NCBI RefSeq assembly: GCF_002796975.1
Contig: NZ_PEKV01000004.1
Coordinates: 23,552-77,667 of the forward strand
Length of the DNA: 54,116 bases
Source of the DNA: Ferrovibrio sp.
GTDB lineage: Bacteria; Pseudomonadota; Alphaproteobacteria; Ferrovibrionales; Ferrovibrionaceae
Direction of reading: 5' to 3'
Part shown: positions 1-8,878 of the stretch, one piece after another
Layout: every line of letters starts with the position of its first letter
Position numbering within the stretch: position 1 is the stretch's first letter
Position numbers and translations under genes: made by a program
The notes under the pieces: model-generated
What the model was told of the DNA's origin: nothing
The model's database searches: none
What the model saw: only the letters and a program-made list of their open reading frames with translations

Positions 1-744
1 CGACCCGATCTCGATACGCCGGAGATTCGTCAGGCCCGCATCGATCTGGCCACCTGTTTCCGCATGGCGGCACGGCTCGGACTGCACGAAGGCATCTGCA
101 ACCATTTCTCGGCGATGCTGCCCGGTCATGATGACCTCTTCCTGGTCAATCCCTATGGCTTCGCTTTCAGTGAGGTGACCGCTTCCAACCTCGTCGTCTG
201 CGACTTCCACGGCAACGTCGTCGCCGGGGATGGCATTCCTGAAGCCACCGCCTTTTTCATCCACGGCCGTATGCACAAGAATGTGCCACGTGCCCGCGTC
301 GCATTGCACACGCATATGCCACATGCCACTGCATTGTGTATGGTCGAAGGCGAACCGCTGGCCTTCGCCGGCCAGTCCTCGCTGAAATTCTACGGCCGCA
401 CCAAGGTTGACTACGACTATAACGGCCTCGCCCTCGATACCGATGAAGGTGATCGCATCGCGGCCTCCATGGGCGATGCCGACATCATTTTCATGATGCA
501 TCACGGCGTGATGGTACTGGGCAAGACCATCGCCGAGGCCTGGGACGATCTCTACTACCTGGAACGCGCCTGCCAGGCGCAGGTGCTGGCCGAAAGCACC
601 GGCCGCCGGTTGAAACCGGTGCCGAAACATATCGCACAGGCGACATACGATCAGATGCGCGCCGGCGACGATGAATCTGCCCGCCTGCATCTGTTGAGCA
701 TGCAGCGCATTCTGGATCGCGAAGAGCCGGATTATAAATCCTGA
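1..744 (+). CDS. class II aldolase/adducin family protein (5' partial)
   Basis: The frame is open from base 1, so the gene starts left of the window; the first internal ATG at 64 lies inside a conserved helix and is not the start. The visible 247 codons show the class II aldolase fold of the fuculose-phosphate aldolase/adducin type: an N-terminal HEGICNHFS segment, the zinc-ligand pair in HTHMPHAT, and the third histidine in MMHHGVMVLG. Family members cleave or epimerise phosphorylated sugars using a divalent metal; some are decarboxylases, so the substrate is unknown. The protein is cytoplasmic. It ends 24 bases before a convergent kinase gene. Its proximity to a UxaA-type dehydratase suggests sugar-acid metabolism, but that is inference. 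Confidence 0.88.
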   Translation, partial: RPDLDTPEIRQARIDLATCFRMAARLGLHEGICNHFSAMLPGHDDLFLVNPYGFAFSEVTASNLVVCDFHGNVVAGDGIPEATAFFIHGRMHKNVPRARVALHTHMPHATALCMVEGEPLAFAGQSSLKFYGRTKVDYDYNGLALDTDEGDRIAASMGDADIIFMMHHGVMVLGKTIAEAWDDLYYLERACQAQVLAESTGRRLKPVPKHIAQATYDQMRAGDDESARLHLLSMQRILDREEPDYKS

Positions 745-768
745 GAAAGAGGCCGGCTAAAGCCGACC

Positions 769-1860
769 TTACAACACTTCCTCGCCCCGGTCGGCGAGTT
801 CGTCCGGCCGCGTCGGTTCGGTACGGCCGAGTGTCAGCGCGGGGAAAGTCAGCGTCACTATCGTTCCCTCGCCCGGCATGCTGCGCAGGTCGAGGCGGCC
901 ATGATTGAGCTCGGCCATCGCCTTGGCCAATGGCAGGCCCAGACCTGTGCCCGCATGCTTGCGGCTCAGCATGCTGTTGACCTGGCCGAAGGGCATGAAG
1001 GCGGCACGGATATCGGCCGCCGACATGCCGATACCGGTGTCGCTGACCGCGATCTCCACATCGCCTGCTGAATTGTGCTGCAGGCTTACCGTGACGCAGC
1101 CCTTCGGTGGCGTGAACTTGATCGCGTTGGACAAAAGGTTGATCAGTATCTGGCGCAGCATTCGCTCAATCGCCACGATATGGATACCGGGGGTATCGAT
1201 ACGGGTCGCGACCGTCACCTCCTGCTGGGCCGACAGCGGGCGCAACAGACGTATGGCCAGTTCCAAAGCGTCTTCAACCTCGACCGGGGTGGCATCACCC
1301 ATATCGAAGCCGCCGGCTTCCAGTTTCGCCAGATCGAGCAGGTTGTTGATCAGATCCAGCAGGTGCAGGGCGCTGTCATTGATGTCGGAAGCGAATTCCA
1401 GATAGCGCGCATTCTGCATCGGGCCGAACCGCTCGTTGCGCAGAATGTCGGAGAATCCGACGATGGCATTCATCGGCGTGCGCAACTCGTGGCTCATATT
1501 GGCGAATTGTGCCGTGCGCGCATTGTTGATGTCCTGCGCATTGTGCAGGGCAATGGCCAACTCGCGCGTCATCAGCTTCAGCTGGTATCTGGCCGCACGC
1601 TGCGAACGCAGCAGCGTCTGGGCATACAGGATCACCGGCGTGGCTGCCAGGACGGTGACAATCGCACCAATCAGATAGATGCGGTAAGTCAGTGGCTGGT
1701 CGAGCAGACGACCGAAAATCATGATCAGCAATTGCGCACCTACAAGGCAGACGACAACCAGGATCGTCGTCGCCAGCGCAACGTGACAGCGCCCGAGCCA
1801 GCGATTGGCGGCGTGCAGATAGCGGAAGGGCTTAGCCGGCTTTTCGGCAGGGATAGTCAT
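769..1860 (-). CDS. membrane sensor histidine kinase
   Basis: A 363-residue sensor kinase. Two hydrophobic segments at about residues 27-50 and 61-82 form a hairpin anchor with almost no periplasmic loop, so it probably senses membrane or cytoplasmic signals. A short linker leads to the HisKA H-box (NMSHELRTPMN, phospho-acceptor His124), then the HATPase_c domain with N-box NLLSNAIKF, G1 DTGIGM and G2 GTGLGL. All catalytic boxes look intact. There is no PAS, HAMP or receiver domain and no response regulator beside it, so it is an orphan kinase. The C-terminal tail after the ATPase is short and charged. No good Shine-Dalgarno precedes the ATG at 1860. Confidence 0.9.
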   Translation of the reverse strand: MTIPAEKPAKPFRYLHAANRWLGRCHVALATTILVVVCLVGAQLLIMIFGRLLDQPLTYRIYLIGAIVTVLAATPVILYAQTLLRSQRAARYQLKLMTRELAIALHNAQDINNARTAQFANMSHELRTPMNAIVGFSDILRNERFGPMQNARYLEFASDINDSALHLLDLINNLLDLAKLEAGGFDMGDATPVEVEDALELAIRLLRPLSAQQEVTVATRIDTPGIHIVAIERMLRQILINLLSNAIKFTPPKGCVTVSLQHNSAGDVEIAVSDTGIGMSAADIRAAFMPFGQVNSMLSRKHAGTGLGLPLAKAMAELNHGRLDLRSMPGEGTIVTLTFPALTLGRTEPTRPDELADRGEEVL

Positions 1861-1923
1861 CGGCGCATTCTAAGCGCCACCCGACCAAGCCCAGCAGTTG
1901 AAAAACAGTAATCATTACAAAGA

Positions 1924-1951
1924 GGAAGGCCGCGGCGGGCCGCTGCCTTCC
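1924..1951 (-). terminator. likely terminator downstream of tctC-like gene
   Basis: GGAAGGC and GCCTTCC arms enclose an inner GCGG/CCGC stem, with one C/T mismatch between the two stems. On the minus strand the hairpin begins 14 bases after the TctC stop and is followed by TCTTTGTAAT, a modest U-rich tail. It is placed to end the dehydratase-TctC transcript. Confidence 0.6.
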
Positions 1952-1964
1952 CCGGTAGTACTAT

Positions 1965-2975
1965 TTAACTTTTACCGATCAGATCCTTGAGCTTAAGCCG
2001 CTTGATAATAACCTTTTCTTCCTCGTAATTCTGGGCCACGAACATCTGGTAATCCGGGCCGTCGAGATACATCACCACCATGTCGAGGCGGTTGCAGGTA
2101 TCCGTATGTTCCGCACTGAGCGCCGCTTTCCTGAACACTTCGCGCAATTTGGTCGTGATCGCTGGATCGAGGCCCTTGGGCGCACCGACACCGTTCGGCG
2201 CCTGCATCACCACGTTGTAGCCGCTCTCCTTCAGCGTCGGCACGGCAGGGAACCCGGCCAGCCGCCGCTCGCTCCAGGTGGCCAGCAGCCGCATGCGGCC
2301 GTCGCGCACCAGCGGCGCCCAGGAGCTGGAATCCGCCAGGATCTGCACATGGCCACCCAGCACGCCCTGCAGGGCGTCCGCGCCGCCCTTGAACGGCACA
2401 TGGCTCATCTTGATCTTGGCAGCATAGGAGAATTCCTCCATGCCGATATGCGTCTGCCCGGCCACACCCGACGTAGCGTAGGTGACCGTATCGGGCTTGG
2501 CCTTGGCAGCGGCCACCACTTCCTGGATCGTCTTGAACGGCGAGTCCGCACGCACGGCAATGCCGAAAGTCTGCCCGGCGGTACGCGCGATGAAGGTGAA
2601 GTCCGTGCGCGGATCGTGCTGGAAATTGCCCAGCTGCGAGAAGCGCGTCACGCTTAAGGGGATCTGGCCGATGGTGTAGCCATCGGGCTGCGCCGTGGCG
2701 ATGGCGGCGGCGCCGATCATGCCGGCCGCACCTGAACGGTTCTCCACCGCGATCGGCTGGCCCAGTTCGGCGCTGGCGACACGGCACAATGCGCGCATGG
2801 TGGTGTCGGCAGTGCCACCGGCCGGCCACGGGCAGATGAAGCGGATCGCCCGCGACGGATAAGCCTGCGCCAGCGCCGGTTTGAACCACGTCGATGCGGT
2901 CCCCAGGGTTGCGATGGACGCAAGCGTTCCCGTCAGGACTTGACGACGGTCAAGTCCTCTCAAATTTTTCTTCAT
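1965..2975 (-). CDS. TctC-type tripartite tricarboxylate transporter binding protein
   Basis: A 336-residue periplasmic solute-binding protein of the Bug/TctC family. The N-terminus has a twin-arginine-like DRRQVLTG followed by a hydrophobic stretch and an ALAQA cleavage site. The mature part begins with the family-typical YPSRAIRFICPWPAGG-type segment and carries AGMIGAAAIA and VPFKGGADALQGVLGG, both characteristic. GGAGGAAA lies about 7 bases before the ATG. The gene follows the UxaA-like dehydratase by 44 bases, so they form one operon. No TctA/TctB membrane genes are present here, which is common for this expanded family. The ligand is probably a carboxylic or sugar acid, inferred from the neighbour. 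Confidence 0.92.
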   Translation of the reverse strand: MKKNLRGLDRRQVLTGTLASIATLGTASTWFKPALAQAYPSRAIRFICPWPAGGTADTTMRALCRVASAELGQPIAVENRSGAAGMIGAAAIATAQPDGYTIGQIPLSVTRFSQLGNFQHDPRTDFTFIARTAGQTFGIAVRADSPFKTIQEVVAAAKAKPDTVTYATSGVAGQTHIGMEEFSYAAKIKMSHVPFKGGADALQGVLGGHVQILADSSSWAPLVRDGRMRLLATWSERRLAGFPAVPTLKESGYNVVMQAPNGVGAPKGLDPAITTKLREVFRKAALSAEHTDTCNRLDMVVMYLDGPDYQMFVAQNYEEEKVIIKRLKLKDLIGKS

Positions 2976-3019
2976 TTTTTTGGTTTCCTCCGGTTGTGCT
3001 CTTTGGTGGCTGGTCTTCG

Positions 3020-4582
3020 TTACCCCACGATGCCGATCTGCCAGGGTACGAACTCATGATCGCCGACGCCGAGAAGCTCGCTCTTGCTCTTCTCGCCAGA
3101 GGCGGTGCGCAGGATATGTTCGAAGATCTCCTGCCCCATTTCCTGCATCGACCTGGTACCGTCGAGGATCTGGCCGCAGTTGATGTCCATGTCCTCTTCC
3201 AAACGGCGGTACATCGACGAATTGGTGGCAAGCTTCAGCGACGGCACCGGCTTGGCACCGAAGGCTGAGCCGCGACCGGTGGTGAAAGCGATGATGTTGG
3301 CGCCACCAGCGATCTGCCCGGTGGCAGAACACGGGTCGTAACCGGGCGTGTCCATGATGACGAGCCCCTTGGTCGTGACCGGCTCGGCATATTTGTAGAC
3401 ATCCATCAGCGGCCCGGTGCCGCCCTTCATCGACGAGCCGAGCGACTTCTCGAAGATATTGGCCAGCCCGCCGGCCTGATTGCCCGGGCTGACCACACCA
3501 TTGATCTGCACGTCGCGGCCGACGGCATACACATCCTTCCACCAACGGATGCGCTCAATCAGCTTCTCGCCCACTTCCTGCGTCGCCGCACGGCGCGTCA
3601 GCGTGTGCTCGACGCCATAGAGCTCCGGCGTCTCGGACAGGATTGCCGTGCCGCCATGGCGGACCAGGATGTCCATCGCCGCACCGAGCGCCGGATTGGC
3701 AGTGATCGACGAGAATCCGTCCGAACCACCGCACTGCAGGCCCACCGTGATATGGCTGGCCGGCACGGTGGTGCGCGTCACATCGTTCGCCTTGGGCAGG
3801 ATGCGCTTCACGGCTTCGATGCCGGCTTCGATGGTCTTGCGGGTGCCACCGGTCTCCTGCATCACAAAAGTGACCAGGTTGTCGCTGCGCTGCAGCCCCT
3901 GCTCTTCCATCAGACCGCCGATCTGGTTGCGCTCGCAACCCAGGCCGATCACCAGCACGGCAGCAAGGTTGGCATGGCGCACATAGCCGCCCAGCGTACG
4001 GCGCAGCAGCGCCATCGCCTCGCCGGTCATTTCCATGCCGCAGCCCAGCGCATGACTGAAGGCCACCACACCATCGATATTCGGAAAATCGGCCAACCGT
4101 TCCTCGGTGAAGTGCCGGGCGATAGCATGCACCACCGTGGCCGAGCAGTTCACCGTCGAGACGATACCGACGAAGTTGCGGGTGCCGACGCGACCATCGG
4201 GCCGCACGATACCCTGGAAGGTGGCGCGCTGCGCTTCGGGGATCATCTCCACCGGCTCGTAGTCACGCGCATAAGCATAATCGCGGTCGAATTCACGGAA
4301 CTCGGTATTGTGACTGTGCAGCATGCTGCCGGTCTGGATGTCATCCCTGGCGAAGCCGACGGTGACATTGTACTTGCGGATCGGATCGCCCTTCTTGATA
4401 TCCTCGGAAGCGATCTTGTAGCCAGCCAGCGTCTTGTCGCGGATCAGGAAACCGGGATGCTTATTATCCCCTTCCACGGGAATGCCGGGCACGACATCGA
4501 CGCGGGCAACGACGGTATTGTCGTCCGGATGAAGGCGTATCACGGGGCCAATCAGGCGTTTGGCATGCAGGTCGATCATCAT
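3020..4582 (-). CDS. UxaA family dehydratase (altronate/galactarate dehydratase-like)
   Basis: A 520-residue enzyme with a small N-terminal SAF domain (about residues 10-95) followed by the long catalytic UxaA/GarD domain, which opens with GRVGTRNF at 130-137 and contains VNCSATVV. Known members dehydrate D-altronate or D-galactarate to 2-keto-3-deoxy acids. The length fits fused SAF-UxaA proteins. The start is one of two adjacent ATGs (4582 or 4579), with no clear Shine-Dalgarno. It is divergent from a LacI-family regulator, with a palindromic operator between them, and is followed by a TctC binding protein. Together these read as uptake and dehydration of a sugar acid. The exact substrate cannot be assigned. 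Confidence 0.87.
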   Translation of the reverse strand: MMIDLHAKRLIGPVIRLHPDDNTVVARVDVVPGIPVEGDNKHPGFLIRDKTLAGYKIASEDIKKGDPIRKYNVTVGFARDDIQTGSMLHSHNTEFREFDRDYAYARDYEPVEMIPEAQRATFQGIVRPDGRVGTRNFVGIVSTVNCSATVVHAIARHFTEERLADFPNIDGVVAFSHALGCGMEMTGEAMALLRRTLGGYVRHANLAAVLVIGLGCERNQIGGLMEEQGLQRSDNLVTFVMQETGGTRKTIEAGIEAVKRILPKANDVTRTTVPASHITVGLQCGGSDGFSSITANPALGAAMDILVRHGGTAILSETPELYGVEHTLTRRAATQEVGEKLIERIRWWKDVYAVGRDVQINGVVSPGNQAGGLANIFEKSLGSSMKGGTGPLMDVYKYAEPVTTKGLVIMDTPGYDPCSATGQIAGGANIIAFTTGRGSAFGAKPVPSLKLATNSSMYRRLEEDMDINCGQILDGTRSMQEMGQEIFEHILRTASGEKSKSELLGVGDHEFVPWQIGIVG

Positions 4583-4657
4583 GGGGCTGTACTTTGCTGC
4601 TGGTCTGGACTGACTGAACTTACCACGGACGGCCTTGCTGATCAGGTTGCCCAGAAA

Positions 4658-4673
4658 ATGTTACCGGTAACAT
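4658..4673. promoter_or_regulatory. GntR-type LacI operator, perfect 16-bp palindrome
   Basis: ATGTTACCGGTAACAT is a perfect palindrome in the 138-base divergent gap between the dehydratase and regulator genes. It matches the ATGTTA-N4-TAACAT form of operators bound by E. coli GntR (the LacI-family gluconate repressor). The regulator next door resembles GntR in its DNA-binding region. The site lies 48 bases upstream of the regulator start and 76 upstream of the dehydratase start, so it could control both. Confidence 0.8.
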
Positions 4674-4708
4674 GAAGGCTGAACCTACCGTTAAAATCTG
4701 CGTTTGGC

Positions 4709-4714
4709 TATACT
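4709..4714 (+). promoter_or_regulatory. possible -10 element of the LacI-family gene
   Basis: TATACT lies six bases before the GTG start at 4721, with no Shine-Dalgarno between. A transcript starting about seven bases after this box would begin at or next to the GTG, giving a leaderless mRNA. The -35 region is weak, so this is tentative. Confidence 0.4.
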
Positions 4715-4720
4715 CGATTT

Positions 4721-5764
4721 GTGAAGAAACCCGCGCAGCAGCCCAAACAGATCGCCCCACGGGGCCGTACCGCAGTTGCGAAAACGCCCACGCTGGCCGA
4801 TATCGCCGCCGAAGTCGGTGTTACGAAAATCACGGTTTCCCGCGCCCTGAACACGCCGGACCAGCTCTCCCCGGCCACGCTTGAGAAGGTGCTGGCAGCG
4901 ATCAAGCGCAGCGGCTACACCCCGAACCTTCTGGCCGGTTCGCTATCGTCCAACCGCTCGAAGCTGATCGTGGCGCTGGTGCCCAGCATCAGCGGCGCGA
5001 TGTTCACTGCCACCATGCAGAATGTCGCCGAACATCTGCAGCAGCATGGCTACCAGCTGCTGATCGGCCAGGCCGGCTATGACGATGCACGCGAGGATGC
5101 CCTGCTGGAGGCGGTGATCGGTCGTCGGCCGGACGGCATCATCCTCACCGGTATTGTGCACTCCACCCAGGCGCGGCAGAAACTGCGCGCCGCGCGCATT
5201 CCCGTGGTCGAAACCTGGGATCTGACGCCGAAGCCGATCGACATGCTGGTCGGTTTTTCACATCCGGCCATCGGCAAGGCAGCAGCGGACTACCTGTGGC
5301 AGCGTGGCTGTCGCCGGCCGGCAATCATCTCGCCCGATGACCGCCGCGCCCGGCTGCGTGCTGAGGCTTTCGCCGCTTTCTATGCGGCAAAGAAGATCGC
5401 GGTCCCGAGCGTGGAGGCGCCGGCGCCAACCCCGATGGGCGATGGGCGCACCGGGCTTGCAGCTCTGCTCCACGATCATCCGCGCATCGACGGCGTCTTC
5501 TGCGGCTCCGACAATCTGGCGCTTGGCGCACTGGTCGAGGCAAAGGCGCGCGGCATCTTTGTGCCGCAGCAGTTGAAGGTGATCGGTTATGGCGACCAGA
5601 GCTACGGTAAGGATGCCGATCCGCCGCTGACGAGTGTGCGCATCGATGGTGCAGCCATCGGGCGTATCGCCGCCGAAATGCTGATGGCACGCGCCACCGG
5701 ACAGATGCCGAAGAAAAAGATCGTCGATATCGGCTTCAGCATTTCTGAGCGCGCCAGCGCTTAG
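4721..5764 (+). CDS. LacI family transcriptional regulator, GntR-like
   Basis: A 347-residue repressor with a GTG start. An N-terminal basic extension of about 20 residues precedes the LacI helix-turn-helix (TLADIAAEVGVTKITVSRAL, about 24-43) and the hinge-helix region near 65-80. A periplasmic-binding-protein-like effector domain fills the rest, ending in the GFSISERAS tail. The VGVTKITVSR recognition helix and the sequence GVFCGSDNLALGAL are close to those of E. coli GntR, which responds to gluconate. It therefore probably represses the divergent dehydratase-TctC operon through the ATGTTACCGGTAACAT site and releases it on a sugar acid. Its stop codon overlaps that of the next gene on the opposite strand. 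Confidence 0.92.
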   Translation: MKKPAQQPKQIAPRGRTAVAKTPTLADIAAEVGVTKITVSRALNTPDQLSPATLEKVLAAIKRSGYTPNLLAGSLSSNRSKLIVALVPSISGAMFTATMQNVAEHLQQHGYQLLIGQAGYDDAREDALLEAVIGRRPDGIILTGIVHSTQARQKLRAARIPVVETWDLTPKPIDMLVGFSHPAIGKAAADYLWQRGCRRPAIISPDDRRARLRAEAFAAFYAAKKIAVPSVEAPAPTPMGDGRTGLAALLHDHPRIDGVFCGSDNLALGALVEAKARGIFVPQQLKVIGYGDQSYGKDADPPLTSVRIDGAAIGRIAAEMLMARATGQMPKKKIVDIGFSISERASA

Positions 5765-6390
5765 TCTTTCCGACGGTCGTCCTCACTCGGTGGTGCGGCA
5801 ATGGCGATCTGCCAGTTATGGCGGATCGCCAGCACGCGCAACACGAAGCACAACAGCCCGCCGGCGATCATGCCGATATGCGGCGCGATGCCGAGTAATT
5901 CGCCCGCCACCACCACGGCCGCGCCGGCCAGCGCCGCCACGGCATAGACTTCGGCGCGCAGCACGGTAGGAATTTCCGCCAGCATGATGTCGCGCACCAT
6001 GCCGCCGCCGATACCGCTCAGCACGCCCAGCATGGCGGCCGCCAACGGATTCATGTCGAAGATCAACGCCTTCTGCGTGCCAGACACGGCGAACAGCGCG
6101 AGGCCGGCCGCATCGAACAGTTGCACCGGATGCTTCAGCCGCTCGATCAGCGGATAGCGGAAAAACACGATCAGCGCGGCAATGCCGGCAATGACAGGAT
6201 AGACCCAGTCGCGGATCGCCACCGGCGGCAGCGCGCCGATCAGCACGTCGCGCGTGATGCCGCCCGCCGCCGCCGCGGCAAAACTCAGCACCAGCACACC
6301 GAACAGGTCGAGCCGCCGACGCACGCCGGCCGTCGCGCCCGAAAGCGCGAAGACAAACGTACCGGCGAAGTCGAACAGGGTCAGGAACAT
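5761..6390 (-). CDS. TRIC/UPF0126 family cation channel-like membrane protein
   Basis: A 209-residue integral membrane protein with seven likely membrane spans, made of two repeated UPF0126 halves. Each half carries the diagnostic glycine-arginine-aspartate turn: GGITRDVLIG in the first and GGGMVRDIML in the second. Bacterial TRIC channels of this fold conduct K+ and other monovalent cations across the inner membrane; YicG is the E. coli relative. The reading frame stays open upstream to 6834, but that part is antisense to the helicase tail. MFLTLFDFAGTFVFALSGA is the family's normal N-terminus, so the ATG at 6388-6390 is chosen. The stop overlaps the LacI-gene stop by three bases. Confidence 0.9.
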   Translation of the reverse strand: MFLTLFDFAGTFVFALSGATAGVRRRLDLFGVLVLSFAAAAAGGITRDVLIGALPPVAIRDWVYPVIAGIAALIVFFRYPLIERLKHPVQLFDAAGLALFAVSGTQKALIFDMNPLAAAMLGVLSGIGGGMVRDIMLAEIPTVLRAEVYAVAALAGAAVVVAGELLGIAPHIGMIAGGLLCFVLRVLAIRHNWQIAIAAPPSEDDRRKD

Positions 6391-6445
6391 GGCATCCGCA
6401 GCCCGATCATGCTGAAGGTGTCTGGCGCCGGTCGTGCAAGCCCGG

Positions 6446-8332
6446 TCAGGGATGCTTCTTTTTCGGTTTCGACCAGCCGGCCTTGTTTGTATCAGGCGCA
6501 CGATCGGGCTGGAACTCCCCGCCTTCGCGGCGCTCTTTCTTTTTCCAGGCCGGCTTGCCGCCGGGCTTGAAATCGCGACCGCCCGGCTTGCCGCCGGCCG
6601 CACGCTGCTGGCGGAATTCGTGTTCCGGAATCCAGGCCTTCTTCTCGCGCTGCGGCGCGGCACTTTCAGGCGGCGGGCCATCGGCACGTGTGATGGTGAT
6701 CTTCTTCTCGCCGGTCCCTTCGCGCTCGACCGTCTGGATGAAGCGTTCGGCCACGTCGACAGTGATCTCGAACTGGCTCTCGGTATGGAAGATCTTGATC
6801 GAGCCGACATCCTTGCGAGTGACATGGCCGACACGGCAGATCAGCGGCAGCAGCCAGCGCGGTTCGGCATTCTGCTTGTGGCCGGCATTGATACGGAACC
6901 ACACGCCGCCCTTGCCTTCGCTGGCGAAACCATCGCGCGGAGCCTTCTTGCCATACTGTGACGGCTCCGGCCCGCGGTCGTTTTCAGCGGCGACATCCAA
7001 CAGTTCTTCCGGCGCCGGGCGGCTCTTCTGCTGCAAGCGCAGGAAGGCAGCGGCGATGCGCTCGGCGCCATATTTCTCCAGCAGCTTGGTGGCGAAGGCC
7101 TGTTCGTCTTCGCTCAGTTCGCCCTGCAGCGTCTCGTCGTTCAGGATGCGCTTGCGGTCGGCAGCCATAATCTCGACCGCCGAAGGAGCCTGCCCCCAGG
7201 CGGCGTCGATATGATGCTCGGCCAGCAGGCGATGAATGCCGCGTTTGCGGTTATGCGGCACCAGCAGCACGCAGAGGCCCTTGTTGCCGGCTCTGCCGGT
7301 ACGACCAGACCTGTGAAGCAGCGTTTCGCCGTTGGTTGGCAGGTCGGCATGCAGCACCATTTCCAGGCCCGGCAGGTCGATGCCGCGCGCCGCCACGTCG
7401 GTGGCGACGCAGACCTGGGCACGGCCGTCGCGCATTGCCTGCAAGGCATGCGTGCGCTCGTTCTGGCTCAGCTCGCCGGACAAGGCCACGACCGTAAAAC
7501 CACGGTTGGACAGACGCGCCGTCAAATGCGTGACCGCCATACGCGTGCCGCAGAAGATGATCGCGCTTTTCACGTCATGAAAGCGCAGTACGTTGATGAT
7601 GGCATTCTCGCGCTCGTTCGGCGCCACGGTGAGCGCGCGATAGGAGATATCGCCATGGCGCTCGGTGGCACCGGCGGTGGCGATGCGGATCGCATCCTTC
7701 TGGAACCGCTTGGCCAGCTGGGCGATCGGCTGGGCCACAGTGGCCGAGAACATCAGGGTACGGCGCTCGGACGATGACGCATCGAGAATGAATTCGAGAT
7801 CCTCGCGGAAACCGAGATCGAGCATCTCGTCGGCTTCATCCAGCACAACAGCACGCAGGCTGCCGATATCCAGCGCACCGCGTTCGATATGGTCCTTCAG
7901 GCGACCTGGAGTTCCAACGACGATATGCGCGCCGGCATTCAGTGCCTGGCGCTCGGCCCGCATGTCCATGCCGCCGACGCAGGAGACGACGCGCGCGTTG
8001 GTCTGCTCATACAGCCAGGCCAGTTCGCGGCAGACCTGCAAGGCAAGCTCGCGCGTCGGCGCAATGATCAGCGCCAGCGGCGGTGCCCAGCCGCCGGGAC
8101 GAAACGGCTCGAAGCCCTCCGAACCCTGCAGCAGGGTCGGCGCGATATTGAGGCCGAAGGCGACCGTCTTGCCCGAGCCGGTCTGTGCCGACACCAGAAG
8201 ATCGGCCTCGGCGTGTTCAGGCGCCAGCACGGCCTCCTGCACAGGCGTGAGCGTGGTATAGCCGCGCGCGGACAGGGCCGCGGCCAACGGCGGAACGGCA
8301 CCGGCAAAGGCGGCGCCAACAGACTCAGTCAT
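6446..8332 (-). CDS. DEAD-box ATP-dependent RNA helicase
   Basis: A 628-residue DEAD-box helicase with a complete motif set: Q-motif (TTLTPVQ), Walker A AQTGSGKT (49-56), PTRELA, TPGRL, DEAD 165-168, SAT 196-198, and HRSGRTGRAG in the second RecA domain. About 90 residues near 460-545 resemble the DbpA/CsdA RNA-binding domain (GGVWFRINAGHKQNAEPRWL). A Lys/Arg/Gly-rich, low-complexity tail of about 70 residues follows. These features fit the DeaD/CsdA group, which remodels structured RNA in ribosome assembly and cold adaptation. The 204-base upstream gap is long enough for a leader, but no cold-shock element was recognised. Confidence 0.93.
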   Translation of the reverse strand: MTESVGAAFAGAVPPLAAALSARGYTTLTPVQEAVLAPEHAEADLLVSAQTGSGKTVAFGLNIAPTLLQGSEGFEPFRPGGWAPPLALIIAPTRELALQVCRELAWLYEQTNARVVSCVGGMDMRAERQALNAGAHIVVGTPGRLKDHIERGALDIGSLRAVVLDEADEMLDLGFREDLEFILDASSSERRTLMFSATVAQPIAQLAKRFQKDAIRIATAGATERHGDISYRALTVAPNERENAIINVLRFHDVKSAIIFCGTRMAVTHLTARLSNRGFTVVALSGELSQNERTHALQAMRDGRAQVCVATDVAARGIDLPGLEMVLHADLPTNGETLLHRSGRTGRAGNKGLCVLLVPHNRKRGIHRLLAEHHIDAAWGQAPSAVEIMAADRKRILNDETLQGELSEDEQAFATKLLEKYGAERIAAAFLRLQQKSRPAPEELLDVAAENDRGPEPSQYGKKAPRDGFASEGKGGVWFRINAGHKQNAEPRWLLPLICRVGHVTRKDVGSIKIFHTESQFEITVDVAERFIQTVEREGTGEKKITITRADGPPPESAAPQREKKAWIPEHEFRQQRAAGGKPGGRDFKPGGKPAWKKKERREGGEFQPDRAPDTNKAGWSKPKKKHP

Positions 8333-8536
8333 GTCTTACTCTAACTTTCAGGAGATGCGGGGTTCGGCGGTCAATGCAGCGGCCCACCCAATATCTTAGG
8401 GCCGATCAGGGAATGGCGATCATCCTGCGCCGGCCCTGCTGGGGCGGGTTTTAGGGGGAGACCGGCGCCGCGTCAACCGACCGCAGGAAAGCGCGCCGTT
8501 CCGCGTGTAAAACATCGCTTCCGTCAGCGAAAGCGA

Positions 8537-8869
8537 ATGAATATGTCCGAAAATGCCTCCGCCCAGCAGTCTTTGCGACAACTTCGCCTTGCCGCCCTGA
8601 TCGAGGGCTGCACGCTGGTGACACTGGTCTGTATCACCGCACCGCTGAAGCACTTTGGTGGCATTCCGACGATCTCGGCGATCCTGGGCCCGATCCACGG
8701 CATCGCCTTCGTCGCCTATGTCTGGCTGATCTTCAGCACACGCGGCCAGCTCGGCTGGAGCACCGGAGAGCTGGCGCGGCTCCTCATCCTCGCCTTTATT
8801 CCCTTCGGCACTTTCTTCAATGTCGCCTTCCTGAACCGGAAGGCCGCCGCGCTGAATGGCCTCAGCTAG
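8537..8869 (+). CDS. DUF3817 family small membrane protein
   Basis: A 110-residue protein with three predicted membrane helices (about 19-40, 47-68 and 79-100). The LIEGCTLVTLV start, the PIHGIAFVAYVWLI core and the FIPFGTFFNV end are typical of DUF3817 proteins, whose function is unknown. A second ATG two codons downstream is an alternative start; neither has a strong ribosome-binding site. The gene ends nine bases before a convergent PAS-type gene. Confidence 0.8.
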   Translation: MNMSENASAQQSLRQLRLAALIEGCTLVTLVCITAPLKHFGGIPTISAILGPIHGIAFVAYVWLIFSTRGQLGWSTGELARLLILAFIPFGTFFNVAFLNRKAAALNGLS

Positions 8870-8878
8870 GCACGCCCT

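Noticed and set aside
6391..6834. N-terminal extension of the TRIC-type frame
   Set aside because: The extension is Ser/Arg-rich and overlaps the end of the helicase gene in another frame; the family start is at 6390.
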